64,000 nucleotides of DNA from Bacteroidales bacterium (GCA_016707705.1 JADJHD010000007.1:1-64000); one strand, 5' to 3'; counted from the first letter of the stretch, positions 18,906 through 27,418 are shown. The notes: generated by a model from the sequence alone, not told the origin. Numbers and translations: made by a program.

Positions 18906-19433
18906 TTAAATCCAATTCTTTTTAAACACCCAAGCAAAAATGAAGGCAGTACCAAAAATTGCCATCATCGTGATAAACCCTCCGAGGGCGAGGACTCCCA
19001 TTCCGCTCAATGCAGCACCTGAAGTACAACCTTTTGCAAGCTGAGAGCCAATTCCAAAAAGCAATCCCCCTGATAGCGCAAATAATATCCTTCGTTTAGA
19101 GGTAATTTTTGGAGAGTGCTCCACCTTGAATTTCAACCTGTTAAACAACAGTCCGGAAAGGAAAGCTCCACTAAGGACTCCAATCACTTCAAACACAAGC
19201 CAGGTATTCATGGGATGCTTATCATCACTGAGAAATTTCCCATAGTAGTTTGAGTTTACAGCATGTGCCGGAGCAACTGTACTTACAGCCTCAACAACAG
19301 TGCTCTTAACAGCACCGCTTGCACCGAGTCCTCTGCCGGTAATGTAGAAGGTGGACATCAGTACCAGGCCAAGCAATACCCCTCCCAGATAAGGATTGAG
19401 GTAAAAACTGCCAGATTTGATATTTTTATTCAT
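18906..19433 (-). CDS. YeeE/YedE family membrane protein, half-size (TsuA-like)
   Basis: A 175-residue protein with four to five membrane segments. The signature KGCTSGAALSGMGVLALGGF holds the conserved Cys of the YeeE/YedE family, and the N-terminus has LGGVLLGLVLMSTFYITGRG. It carries a 40-residue loop (about 50-90) not typical of the shortest members. It is followed after 19 bases by the second half-size protein and preceded by the NrfD gene with a 54-base gap. Thiosulfate or sulfur transport is inferred from TsuA and from the sulfur context. Confidence 0.88.
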   Translation of the reverse strand: MNKNIKSGSFYLNPYLGGVLLGLVLMSTFYITGRGLGASGAVKSTVVEAVSTVAPAHAVNSNYYGKFLSDDKHPMNTWLVFEVIGVLSGAFLSGLLFNRLKFKVEHSPKITSKRRILFALSGGLLFGIGSQLAKGCTSGAALSGMGVLALGGFITMMAIFGTAFIFAWVFKKNWI

Positions 19434-19487
19434 GATTTTATGCTTTGATTATCAGAGTATTCAATTTTTTAAAACCAGAAATTCACA

Positions 19488-20429
19488 CTAATAAAGGTAA
19501 CGGGTAATCTGACCGGCTTCAACCATGATAAACCTGAAGATTAATCCTCCAATCAATATCATGGTGGCAGGTAACACAAGAGGAACCTTGTATCCAATCA
19601 GCTCCAGAACTTCAAGAAGCGCCGGGAAAAGTAATCCGAGAACAATAACGAATACCCAGAAGGAAACAGTGAACTGTCCTCCAAGGAAAAGCTGGGCGGC
19701 ACTGATCTGAACTTCTGATCCTGCCAGAAATCCCATAATCATATGTGTTATAAAGAACAGCTCAACCACTATGAACAAGAGGTCCAGCTTCCCAATGATT
19801 TTCTTCTCTTCGTGATCCTTGCTCAACAACAGGATGCAGGCAGCCCCTGTCGACATCCCCGAAACCAGGAACAAAGGCCCGAGTATGCTCGTATTCCATA
19901 AAGGACGGGCATTAAAGGCTGAAAGCAGAATACCGGTATAGATACCAAGGATTACAGCATAAATAACCATCGGCCAGGCAATGTACTTCCTGTTCCTGAT
20001 AGCCCAGGCTTCGAAGGTGTAGAGGAACTTAAATTTCCAGTCCCATTTGGGAAATACTTCCCTCATGTAACTCCCCGACCATACCAGTGAAATCGGAGTA
20101 ATGATCATAAGTACCCATGCGCCCCATCCCATAGGTGATTCAAGCCTGATGTTGGTATAAAGCTGCCAGAAATACAACTTGTGCTTGAGATCAAGAAATA
20201 GCATGAACAATCCCAGAATCAGGGCAATCGGTACCAAAAAAGGTGCAATCTTAACAGTAGCCTGCATCTGTTTTTCCTTTCCAAGGATGGTATATAATCC
20301 GGCAAGAAATAACAATCCTGCCGCCAGACCTCCCAGAAAAAGATAAATGGGAATCTGCCAATGCCATATATTCAGGTATGGATCAATATTCGGAATGTTG
20401 CGGCCACTAACAAACAGTTCTTCTTTCAT
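19488..20429 (-). CDS. NrfD/PsrC-type quinone-binding membrane subunit
   Basis: A 313-residue protein with eight or nine membrane helices, opening with PYLNIWHWQIPIYLFLGGLA, the usual start of NrfD/PsrC proteins. It should anchor the ferredoxin and molybdopterin subunits to the periplasmic face and exchange electrons with menaquinone. LDLKHKLYFWQLY and ESPMGWGAWVLM are family motifs. It begins 26 bases after the ferredoxin subunit, third in the operon. PsrC is the best named comparison, but PhsC- and TtrC-like complexes share this architecture. Confidence 0.92.
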   Translation of the reverse strand: MKEELFVSGRNIPNIDPYLNIWHWQIPIYLFLGGLAAGLLFLAGLYTILGKEKQMQATVKIAPFLVPIALILGLFMLFLDLKHKLYFWQLYTNIRLESPMGWGAWVLMIITPISLVWSGSYMREVFPKWDWKFKFLYTFEAWAIRNRKYIAWPMVIYAVILGIYTGILLSAFNARPLWNTSILGPLFLVSGMSTGAACILLLSKDHEEKKIIGKLDLLFIVVELFFITHMIMGFLAGSEVQISAAQLFLGGQFTVSFWVFVIVLGLLFPALLEVLELIGYKVPLVLPATMILIGGLIFRFIMVEAGQITRYLY

Positions 20430-20455
20430 ATTCAGACAAAAATTATCAGTTTGAA

Positions 20456-20989
20456 TTAAAGCAGGTAAAAAATCTGCGGCTTGGTTCCGGCTTCAGGAGC
20501 CAGTGACTTGAATTTGCGGTTCTTGAGCACATTCACAATATCACTGTTCGGATCATCAATGTCGCCGAAGTGCATGCACTTTGTCGGACAAACACTTACA
20601 CAAGCCGGTAATTCCCCCTGACGGACACGATGCAGGCAGAATGTGCACTTATCAACATAACCATCCGGATGTGAATACCTTGCTTCGTATGGACAGGATT
20701 GAATGCAGGCTCCGCAGCCTATGCATTTATGGTGTGTAACTGTAACTATGCCACCTTCTTCAAAATGGCTGGCACCCGTTGGACAGCATCTGACGCAGGG
20801 AGCATTGTCGCAATGATTGCAACGCTCGGAGCGCAATTCAATGTTAACATTAGGATAGGTACCAATAACGGTTTCACTAACCCAGTCCCGGCAATAACCT
20901 ATGGGAACATTATTCTCAGTTTGGCAGGCAACCACACAGTCGCTGCATCCTACACACTTGCGTGTATCTATAGCCATTGCATACCTCAT
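20456..20989 (-). CDS. Four-cluster [4Fe-4S] ferredoxin subunit (PsrB/PhsB-like)
   Basis: A 177-residue electron-transfer subunit with sixteen cluster-binding Cys in four groups: CVGCSDCVVAC (12-22), CNHCDNAPCVRCCP (57-70), CIGCGACIQSC (about 90-100) and CTFCLHRVRQGELPACVSVC (about 116-135). This is the DMSO reductase/PsrB/PhsB pattern and links the molybdopterin subunit to the NrfD subunit. There is no signal peptide; it is probably carried out with the Tat-exported catalytic subunit. Its ATG overlaps the stop of the catalytic gene by four bases, so translation is coupled. Confidence 0.94.
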   Translation of the reverse strand: MRYAMAIDTRKCVGCSDCVVACQTENNVPIGYCRDWVSETVIGTYPNVNIELRSERCNHCDNAPCVRCCPTGASHFEEGGIVTVTHHKCIGCGACIQSCPYEARYSHPDGYVDKCTFCLHRVRQGELPACVSVCPTKCMHFGDIDDPNSDIVNVLKNRKFKSLAPEAGTKPQIFYLL

Positions 20990-23226
20990 GCCTTAGCCTC
21001 CTTTCCTGGATTCTCAGTAATAAATGTCACGAAATTTCCTCTCATTCCGGTCCCACCCATCACTGGGTCTACCATTACATTTGTTATCATTTCGGTATCA
21101 TTCACACCCCTTCCGTATGCATACTTCAGTGGCGGATGATGATGCCCGAATCCATGGACTATATAAACAGAATCCCAGCGAATCCTTTCAGTAACCCTTA
21201 CCTTGACAGGGAAAGTTGAAATCACTCCATCCTGATTCTTCAGCCACACATACTGATCTTTCTTTATGTTCCATAATTCGGCTACCTGAGGATTAACCCA
21301 CACTGCATTCTCAGGCATGAGTGCTACAAGATTCGGATTATTTGAAGTCCTGCTGAAAGTATGCATAGGAGCCCTTCCGTAAATCAGTCTGTAAAATCCT
21401 TCCTGTGGTTCAGGATGCGGTGTATAAACAGGCATTGGAGGAAATCCGGCCCCTTCAAGGACTGATGAATACAATTCGATCTTTCCACTGGGTGTTTTGA
21501 AGGTCATTGGCTCACCAGGAACTGCATAAACAGGTTTCGTCCTTGGCATTTTTTTGACTCCAATTTTCTGCATTTCCTCAAGTGAAAGTCCAATCTGCTT
21601 GAGCTGCCAATCCAGAACTTCCTTGAAGTCCTTATATTGATAATAGGCATCAAGTCCAAGACGGAGACCAATCTCACGAGCCATCCACCATGCCGGTTTT
21701 GTTTCATACATTGGCTCAACAGCTGGCATTCTTAAAGCCAGTGTTGGTTCCCTGTGGGCAGTGTCCCTCACATCATCATAACGCTCCAGGTAGGTGCATT
21801 CCGGAAGGACCACATCGGCATAGCCTGTGATCTCCATGGGCATGGTATCTACAACTACAAGGAGTTCGAGTGATCCTACTGCCTTAGCAAATAATTCCTT
21901 ATTGGGTATTGCAATTGGAAGATTGGTTCCTGATACAAACCAGCCTTTTATAATCTTATCGTTGCCTGGTTTTGGGATGGAAGCTTCCATAATGGTGGTT
22001 GTTACCGCCATATTTGCTAATGGATAACGCCCATCGAGAGTATCTTTCCAGCTCCATTTAGGCGCTGGATACTCTGCATGCGGAAACTCTGGCAACTTAA
22101 TTCCTTCCTTAAAGAAAAACCCTCCCCTGCTGCCCCATGAGCCAAGCAGAGCATTGAGAATTCCAATGGCACGGGTTCTCTGAACATCATCACCGTACCA
22201 TGTAGCATGGCGGCCCGGATGAATAATAACAGAAGGTGCAGCAGCAGCCATTTCACGGGCAGTCTGCCTGATAATCTCGGGTTTAATGGTAGTAATGCCA
22301 TAAGCCCATTCAGGTGTGAACGAAGATACATGCTGCTTCAGTTGTTCAAAGCCAGTTGCATTCTGTTCAACATATTCCTTATTGTAAATGCCTTCATTTA
22401 TCAGGACATGTATCCATGACAACAACAAGGCAATATCAGTTGCAGGTTTTATCGGGAGCCAGTATTTTGATTTTGAGGCAGCAGTTGAAAGTCTTGGATC
22501 AACTGTAATAATCACTGCTCCCTTATCAATGGCCTCACTCATTTCCTGAACCTGACCATTGTGCATGTTTTCACCAATATGGGCTCCTATCAGCACTAGG
22601 CAACGGGTATCGCGTATATCCGTAACTTCCGGACTACTGACTGATTCGCCGAAGGTTGCTTCCAAGCCTACATCTCTTGGACCGCGGCATTGTGCGAAAG
22701 ATGGGGCTGCAAGGTTCGATGAGCCAAATGAATTGAGAAGATGGGAGAAATAATGACCGGAGGAACCATGATAGAACAATGCCAGACTTTCAGGACCAGA
22801 TTCAGAAGCTATTTTCTTCATTTTAGCTGCAATGAAATCCAATGCCTCATCCCAACTTGCTTCCCTATAAGTCTGTTTTCCATCCTTAATAACCCTCATC
22901 AGAGGTTTTTTCAGTCGGTCAGGATCTGAATACATCCCAACTCCACCTGTTCCACGCGGACACAACCTACCATTGCACTGTGGGTCATCATCATTGCCGG
23001 TGATCTTCTGAATCTTGCCTTCTTCAGTAACATGAGCCCATCCTGCACATTTCCAGAAACACACCTCGCAATAAGTGGGGAATTTTCTGAGTACCGGTGA
23101 ATCGTCGGTATACCCGATAAAATCTTCAAGTTTCGCGCCCAAAACCAATTGAGCCGCACCCCCCACAGCAGCTGTCGCTCCGAGTCCCAATGCGCTGATT
23201 TTGATAAAATCTCGTCTTGTATTCAT
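20986..23226 (-). CDS. Tat-exported molybdopterin oxidoreductase, catalytic subunit (PsrA/PhsA-like)
   Basis: A 746-residue catalytic subunit of the DMSO reductase superfamily. The ATG at 23226 is chosen because it places the Tat signal NTRRDFIKISALGLG at the N-terminus; an upstream start at 23259 would add eleven residues. One [4Fe-4S] cluster is bound by Cys53, Cys56, Cys60 and Cys89. Cys180 in APSFAQCRGPRD is in the position of the Mo ligand. The C-terminal molydopterin-dinucleotide-binding domain begins near 610 (YRLIYGRAPMHTFSRT). Sulfur genes downstream in the same operon suggest polysulfide, thiosulfate or tetrathionate as substrate, but the family also holds arsenate and other reductases. 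MobA at 34 kb and TatC at 4 kb would support its maturation. Confidence 0.92.
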   Translation of the reverse strand: MNTRRDFIKISALGLGATAAVGGAAQLVLGAKLEDFIGYTDDSPVLRKFPTYCEVCFWKCAGWAHVTEEGKIQKITGNDDDPQCNGRLCPRGTGGVGMYSDPDRLKKPLMRVIKDGKQTYREASWDEALDFIAAKMKKIASESGPESLALFYHGSSGHYFSHLLNSFGSSNLAAPSFAQCRGPRDVGLEATFGESVSSPEVTDIRDTRCLVLIGAHIGENMHNGQVQEMSEAIDKGAVIITVDPRLSTAASKSKYWLPIKPATDIALLLSWIHVLINEGIYNKEYVEQNATGFEQLKQHVSSFTPEWAYGITTIKPEIIRQTAREMAAAAPSVIIHPGRHATWYGDDVQRTRAIGILNALLGSWGSRGGFFFKEGIKLPEFPHAEYPAPKWSWKDTLDGRYPLANMAVTTTIMEASIPKPGNDKIIKGWFVSGTNLPIAIPNKELFAKAVGSLELLVVVDTMPMEITGYADVVLPECTYLERYDDVRDTAHREPTLALRMPAVEPMYETKPAWWMAREIGLRLGLDAYYQYKDFKEVLDWQLKQIGLSLEEMQKIGVKKMPRTKPVYAVPGEPMTFKTPSGKIELYSSVLEGAGFPPMPVYTPHPEPQEGFYRLIYGRAPMHTFSRTSNNPNLVALMPENAVWVNPQVAELWNIKKDQYVWLKNQDGVISTFPVKVRVTERIRWDSVYIVHGFGHHHPPLKYAYGRGVNDTEMITNVMVDPVMGGTGMRGNFVTFITENPGKEAKA

Positions 23227-23269
23227 GAAAAACTTGTTTGTAACGGTCAGAATAGCCAAAGAAAGCTAC

Positions 23270-23285
23270 TGTTATTTCAATAACA
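23270..23285. promoter_or_regulatory. Perfect palindrome at the sulfur operon start, candidate operator
   Basis: TGTTATT-TC-AATAACA is a perfect 7-2-7 inverted repeat just downstream of the -7 box, overlapping the expected transcription start. A regulator bound here would block transcription. A related sequence (TGTTATTCAAAAAACA) lies at 43163-43178 before the second sulfur operon, next to a Crp/Fnr gene. Confidence 0.4.
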
Positions 23286-23288
23286 AGA

Positions 23289-23319
23289 CAAATGTAAGTT
23301 AATTGATCTGTTATGCAAA
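23289..23319 (-). promoter_or_regulatory. Consensus Bacteroidota promoter of the sulfur operon
   Basis: On the minus strand TTTG (23319-23316) is followed by exactly 19 bases and TACATTTG (23296-23289). This is a full match to the TTTG-N19-TAnnTTTG sigma-ABfr consensus. It sits 63 bases before the ATG at 23226 and supports that start. Confidence 0.75.
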
Positions 23320-23600
23320 AATTGACATACAATAGATATGTAATCTATATACCTGATAATGAAGCGCCTACGCTAGTTTAAAAATTAAGCATTCTGCTCA
23401 ACAAACATATATAGTTGATTATATGATACTTACAATCATTTATAGACCTATTCTAAATAACAAAAAATATTTATATATTATTGATTTTCTGATACTTAGA
23501 TTTCCGTCTAACTTATCATAAACTTTTCTGCCTCACATCATAAAAATCATTGATAAATGTCAATAGATTTTCTCAATCTTTAGTATGACTCCAAATGAAT
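23320..23600. other. AT-rich gene-free spacer
   Basis: Between the sulfur operon promoter and the terminator of the S74 gene the sequence is very AT-rich with stops in all frames. No RNA gene or further repeat was seen. Confidence 0.5.
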
Positions 23601-23638
23601 AAAAAAAGAAAAGGCTGCCAGTTTAATGGCAACCTTTA
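23601..23638 (-). terminator. Rho-independent terminator of the S74 surface protein gene
   Basis: Read on the minus strand, AAAGGTTGCCA and TGGCAGCCTTT form an 11-base stem with one wobble pair, a loop of about six bases and a following TCTTTTTTT run. It begins 31 bases after the stop codon at 23669. Confidence 0.85.
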
Positions 23639-23668
23639 AATTCAATTAGCAATCTATGCAGTACTTGC

Positions 23669-25705
23669 TTATTTCTGATTTGATTCAAGAACTTCTATCC
23701 TATCCTTGAGTTCAGTAATAATTCTCTGCTGTTCTTTTATCGCTTCTGTCAATAAAGCTGTAATCTCCTGATAATTAACTGATTTATATTCCCCACCGGA
23801 GCTCACTGTTTCAGGTACTACTTTTTCAAGATCCTGAGCCAGGAATCCCATCTGGCGGTCAGTTCCAAACCTTTGTGTATCAATAAAATTATAGGTCACA
23901 CCCCGAAGTTTTAAAACTTTTTCCAGTGGCCTGTCAATATCAGTAATTCCACATTTCAATCTGGCATCGGAAGGAGTGCGAATAATATTCCCGGATGCAT
24001 CAGTGCTTAGGCTTGTTGCACCACCGTTTAAGTTCAAAGCATGAATTGTACCATTGACATCAAGCTTCTGAGTAGGCAAAGTGGTACCAATGCCTACATT
24101 TCCCGCGGGAGTTACAACTATTTGAGTACCATTATAGTTTAGTTCCCAGTTATTGGTATTTCCGTTTAAATTGGTCCAGGCTTTGGCAAGACCGTTGATT
24201 GCATACCCATAAAAAGGCAAGCCTGAAACTCCGGCATCAATATACATTCCGAAATATCCAGCAGCACTGGTTTTAATTGTTAGAGCATCAGCGCCGGTAG
24301 TTGGAGTTGAAGTTCCTATTCCAACAAATGCAGTATTAAATACAGCTTTTGAATTTCCCTTGATATAAAAATCAGGGGAAGCATCACTGGATTGATAATA
24401 CTCAAATTGGTTTAATGTTCCGTTATACTGTGTATAAGCTTTTGCAACACCATCGAGGGCATATCCATAAAATGGCTGACCCGTTGTACCTGCATCTATG
24501 TACATTCCCCAGTAACTGTTGCTTGAACTCTTTAAAGCCAATCCGGTAAAACTAGTTGTTGGAGTTGTGGTTCCAATTCCAAGAAATGAAGTGGCAGGAA
24601 ACGCTGCTGTATTTGAACTGATCAGGAAATCTGGTGTGAAATCACTATTATGGTGATATTCAAACTGGTTGGTAGTCCCATTATAGACAGTGTAGGCTTT
24701 TGCCTGTCCATTAAGGGCATATCCATAAAACGGTTGTCCGGTTGCACCTGCATCTACATACATTCCCCAGTAACTGTTACTTGAATTCTTTAATGCAAAT
24801 CCCGTAAAACTAGTAGTAGGAGTTGTTGTTCCAACACCCAGGAATGTCGTTACAGGGAATGCAGCAGTTGTTGAACCAATCAGGAAATCAGGTGAAGCAT
24901 CACTGTTATGATAATATTCAAATTGGTTGTTAGTTCCGTTAAACTGAGTATAAGCTTTGGCAACTCCATTAAGAGCATACCCATAAAAAGGCTGACCAGT
25001 AGCTCCTGCATCAATATACATCCCCCAATAACTGTTGGCTGCACTTTTTAAAGCAAATCCAGTAAAGAAGGTGGTCGGTGAAGAAGTCCCTACTCCAAGA
25101 AAACTTGTGTTGAACACTGCTTTTGAATTTCCTTTTACTAAAAAATCAGGAGTGGAAGAATTGCTCTGAAAATACTCATATTGCCCTTCTACTCCATTAA
25201 ATTGAGTGTATGCTGCAGGTACTCCATTGAGAGCATATCCATAAAACGGTCTTCCGGAGGCTCCGGCATCTATGTACATCCCGTACCAGGTACTATTGTT
25301 GCTTTTCATTGCAAAACCAGTAAATAAGGTAGTTGCGGTTGAGGTTCCCAACCCCAGAAATCCGGTATTAAAAACAGCCTTCGCACCCCCATTAATATAA
25401 AAATCAGGGATTGCATCACTGCTCTGGTGATATTCAAATTGATTTGAAATCCCATTAAACATGGTATAAGCCTTCGGCGTTCCTAAAATGGAATACCCTA
25501 AATATGGCAATACCGTTGAAGTAGCATCAATATAAGCACCTCCATTGGCCGGAAGCACGAGATTAAGCTGTCTTGTTGATGTTGATACAACCTTTGATGA
25601 ATCCTGAACTATTCCGGTTGCTTGCATCAGTTCAGTGTTTTGCGACATTGCACTTCTGCAAGTTCCTAATAAGATGAGGATTGCTAAAATGTAAACTAGC
25701 TTCAT
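23669..25705 (-). CDS. Repeat-rich surface protein with C-terminal S74 intramolecular chaperone domain
   Basis: A 678-residue exported protein. The ATG at 25705 gives a signal peptide (KLVYILAILILLGTCRSAMS); a longer frame from 25741 is less likely. Residues about 55-520 contain six copies of an 86-residue unit with the core YIDAGATGQPFYGYALNG. Near the C-terminus SDARLKCGITDID opens the peptidase S74 domain, whose Ser (in SDARLK) cleaves the chaperone off after trimerisation in phage tail spikes; a coiled coil (EAIKEQQRIITELKDRIEVL) closes the protein. A stalk or adhesin-like trimer at the cell surface is likely. It is not a phage gene by context. Confidence 0.85.
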   Translation of the reverse strand: MKLVYILAILILLGTCRSAMSQNTELMQATGIVQDSSKVVSTSTRQLNLVLPANGGAYIDATSTVLPYLGYSILGTPKAYTMFNGISNQFEYHQSSDAIPDFYINGGAKAVFNTGFLGLGTSTATTLFTGFAMKSNNSTWYGMYIDAGASGRPFYGYALNGVPAAYTQFNGVEGQYEYFQSNSSTPDFLVKGNSKAVFNTSFLGVGTSSPTTFFTGFALKSAANSYWGMYIDAGATGQPFYGYALNGVAKAYTQFNGTNNQFEYYHNSDASPDFLIGSTTAAFPVTTFLGVGTTTPTTSFTGFALKNSSNSYWGMYVDAGATGQPFYGYALNGQAKAYTVYNGTTNQFEYHHNSDFTPDFLISSNTAAFPATSFLGIGTTTPTTSFTGLALKSSSNSYWGMYIDAGTTGQPFYGYALDGVAKAYTQYNGTLNQFEYYQSSDASPDFYIKGNSKAVFNTAFVGIGTSTPTTGADALTIKTSAAGYFGMYIDAGVSGLPFYGYAINGLAKAWTNLNGNTNNWELNYNGTQIVVTPAGNVGIGTTLPTQKLDVNGTIHALNLNGGATSLSTDASGNIIRTPSDARLKCGITDIDRPLEKVLKLRGVTYNFIDTQRFGTDRQMGFLAQDLEKVVPETVSSGGEYKSVNYQEITALLTEAIKEQQRIITELKDRIEVLESNQK
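24150..25520 (-). repeat. Six tandem 258-bp repeats within the S74 protein gene
   Basis: The same landmark (the GYA codons in PFYGYALNG) recurs at 24201, 24459, 24717, 24975, 25233 and 25491, each exactly 258 bases apart. Copies 2-5 are most alike; the outer copies have diverged. The unit encodes 86 residues with a beta-rich pattern (FEYYQSSDASPDFYIKG, FLGVGTTTPTT). Confidence 0.9.
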
Positions 25706-25967
25706 AAATTTGGGTTTTGGTGGAAACATAAAAACAATCATTTGAATAAAATGATTGTCAAGTATTTAAATCATTAAACTATGTTTCGGCAAATCCAATT
25801 TTCTCATTCTGATTTCTTAGTTTCAAATATCTAAATATCAATATATTAATACTGAATTAATTGACTTGCTTCGAAAGATAAAAGGTGGTCAATTGATAAA
25901 TATCATTAATCCTGGAAGTTTCGGGTCCGTAGAAAAGCATAAAATTGCAATAGCTTTGCCTTTTCAG

Positions 25968-26402
25968 ATGGATAGAATGATGCGACCAGTAACCATGAGC
26001 AGAAAGAATTTTCTAAGGCTGCTTAATGCCCTGACAATTACCTTCTTTCTATATATCTGGCATCTGTTGGTCAAAAACTCTGATAGTTCTGACTATTCCG
26101 GGCACAGAAAAAAAATCTCCCTTCCGCTAAATGAAGGAGTGACTTTCTTTGATACATTCTATGTTCACGTTGCCGGACAGTCCGTTAAAGCGTACTCTAC
26201 AAGATGTACACATGCAGGATGCAAAATCAATAAGGAAATCAATGGACAAATCATCTGTCCATGCCATGGATCCCACTACGATTCAGCTACCGGCAAAGTG
26301 CTTAAAGGTCCTGCACAATTACCACTGATGGAATTCTCCTGTAGCTTTGATTCGGGATTGAAGCAGTGGGTGATCATTGAAAAAGCAGAATCCACACTTT
26401 GA
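25968..26402 (+). CDS. Rieske [2Fe-2S] protein with Tat-like signal anchor
   Basis: A Rieske protein with both cluster motifs, CTHAGC and CPCHGSHYD, spaced as in bc1/b6f Rieske subunits. The N-terminus MSRKNFLRLLNALTITFFLYIW looks like a Tat signal anchor in which the second Arg is Lys. The start is uncertain: ATG at 25968 is used here, ATG at 25995 would give the signal directly, and a TTG at 25866 opens the longest frame. The protein is about 136-145 residues. No cytochrome b gene is adjacent, but a cytochrome b/multihaem fusion lies 2.5 kb downstream on the same strand, so the two may form one menaquinol-oxidising complex. Confidence 0.88.
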   Translation: MDRMMRPVTMSRKNFLRLLNALTITFFLYIWHLLVKNSDSSDYSGHRKKISLPLNEGVTFFDTFYVHVAGQSVKAYSTRCTHAGCKINKEINGQIICPCHGSHYDSATGKVLKGPAQLPLMEFSCSFDSGLKQWVIIEKAESTL

Positions 26403-26529
26403 ATCGTCAAAGCATGGATTCATTTGATCCACCAAAAAAATATCTTCAGTTCACGGGAAAAACCTGAATCAGTAGCAGCTTCTTATCTTTTTGAACGATT
26501 AACAATTTAGAAATTCGAATTGAACAGTA

Positions 26530-26769
26530 TTAACAGCGGCTGCACGAACCATTTGCTACATAATACCCCATAGCTGCGCCAAAGAGACTGCTCATATATG
26601 GATTTCCGGTAATAGCGCAACTTCCGGAACTGCAGCCAACAAATCTGTAATACAGAAAACCTAGAACTGCACCAACTATTACACCGCTGAGTGGTTTCCA
26701 TAACCATGCAGATCTAAGCGCTTCCTTTATTGTCTGGGGCCTCTGCGGCGTTTCACAGGTTTCCTTCAT
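26530..26769 (-). CDS. DUF6132 family small membrane protein ending in CSRC
   Basis: A 79-residue protein with two membrane segments (SGVIVGAVLGFLYYRFVG and SSLFGAAMGYYVA). The loop between them, GCSSGSCAITGNPYMSSLFG, is the DUF6132 hallmark. The protein ends GSCSRC, so two Cys including the last residue are exposed at the C-terminus. Function of the family is unknown. It follows the thioredoxin gene by 90 bases and shares the feature of a terminal Cys with the two tailed rhodaneses, suggesting a role in thiol or sulfane-sulfur transfer. Confidence 0.82.
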   Translation of the reverse strand: MKETCETPQRPQTIKEALRSAWLWKPLSGVIVGAVLGFLYYRFVGCSSGSCAITGNPYMSSLFGAAMGYYVANGSCSRC

Positions 26770-26860
26770 TTCTATTTGTTTAGTGATTTCTTCCCTCTGA
26801 AATAATCAAAAGTATCTCTTGCGTCTATTCCTATTCTATGTCCACAGTCAGGTTTTCTGA

Positions 26861-27283
26861 CTAAAGAGACTTTCTGATTTGCTTTACCAGATAATCTTTA
26901 GGCTTTACTCCGACAAAACGGTCAATTTCCTTACCATTCTTCAGCAATAATAGTGTTGGAATATTGCGCACAGAAAACTTGGCTGAAAGCTGCTGATATT
27001 CCTCAACATTCACTTTACAGATTTTGGCATCCTCTCCAATTTCATCAGCTACTTCATTCAATATTGGAGCCATCATTTTACAAGGCATGCACCAGGACGC
27101 CCAGAAATCAATCAGTACAACACCTGATTTGGTTTGCTGCTGAAAATTTCCCGGGTTCAGGGTAACCAGCCTGCTGCTGTCAGGAACAGCAGGCATATTT
27201 TTGAGTCGGCGAGCTGTAAGAAAAAGGTAGGTTCCTGCACCTCCAAGTAAGGCCAATGCAAGAATAATAACTGTTGTTGTCAT
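26861..27283 (-). CDS. Membrane-anchored thioredoxin
   Basis: A 140-residue thioredoxin with an N-terminal membrane anchor (VIILALALLGGAGTYLFL) and the active site WCMPC (Cys65, Cys68) in FWASWCMPCKMMAP. The cis-Pro motif is RNIPTLLL. Whether the thioredoxin domain faces the periplasm or cytoplasm depends on the anchor; the positive residues after it (TARRLK) favour the cytoplasm. It lies between a DUF6132 gene and another thioredoxin-like gene, a set concerned with thiol redox. Confidence 0.92.
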   Translation of the reverse strand: MTTTVIILALALLGGAGTYLFLTARRLKNMPAVPDSSRLVTLNPGNFQQQTKSGVVLIDFWASWCMPCKMMAPILNEVADEIGEDAKICKVNVEEYQQLSAKFSVRNIPTLLLLKNGKEIDRFVGVKPKDYLVKQIRKSL

Positions 27284-27418
27284 TGAATGTAAAATCTTAT
27301 TGTTCGTTTGAATATGGCAATTCCTGAAACTGCTATTCTGCTACTGGTGGTTAATAGAATAATACTTGTTAACTGACCTATGGTTGCCCGTTAGCAATTT
27401 CAAGCCCTTTTGCAGAAA

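Noticed and set aside
24150..25520. Regular repeats that might be a CRISPR array or satellite
   Set aside because: The 258-base period is in frame with one gene and encodes 86-residue protein repeats; there are no short repeats with unique spacers.
23669..25705. Prophage remnant because of the S74 tail-fibre domain
   Set aside because: The protein has a signal peptide and no phage genes surround it; S74 domains occur in Bacteroidota surface proteins.
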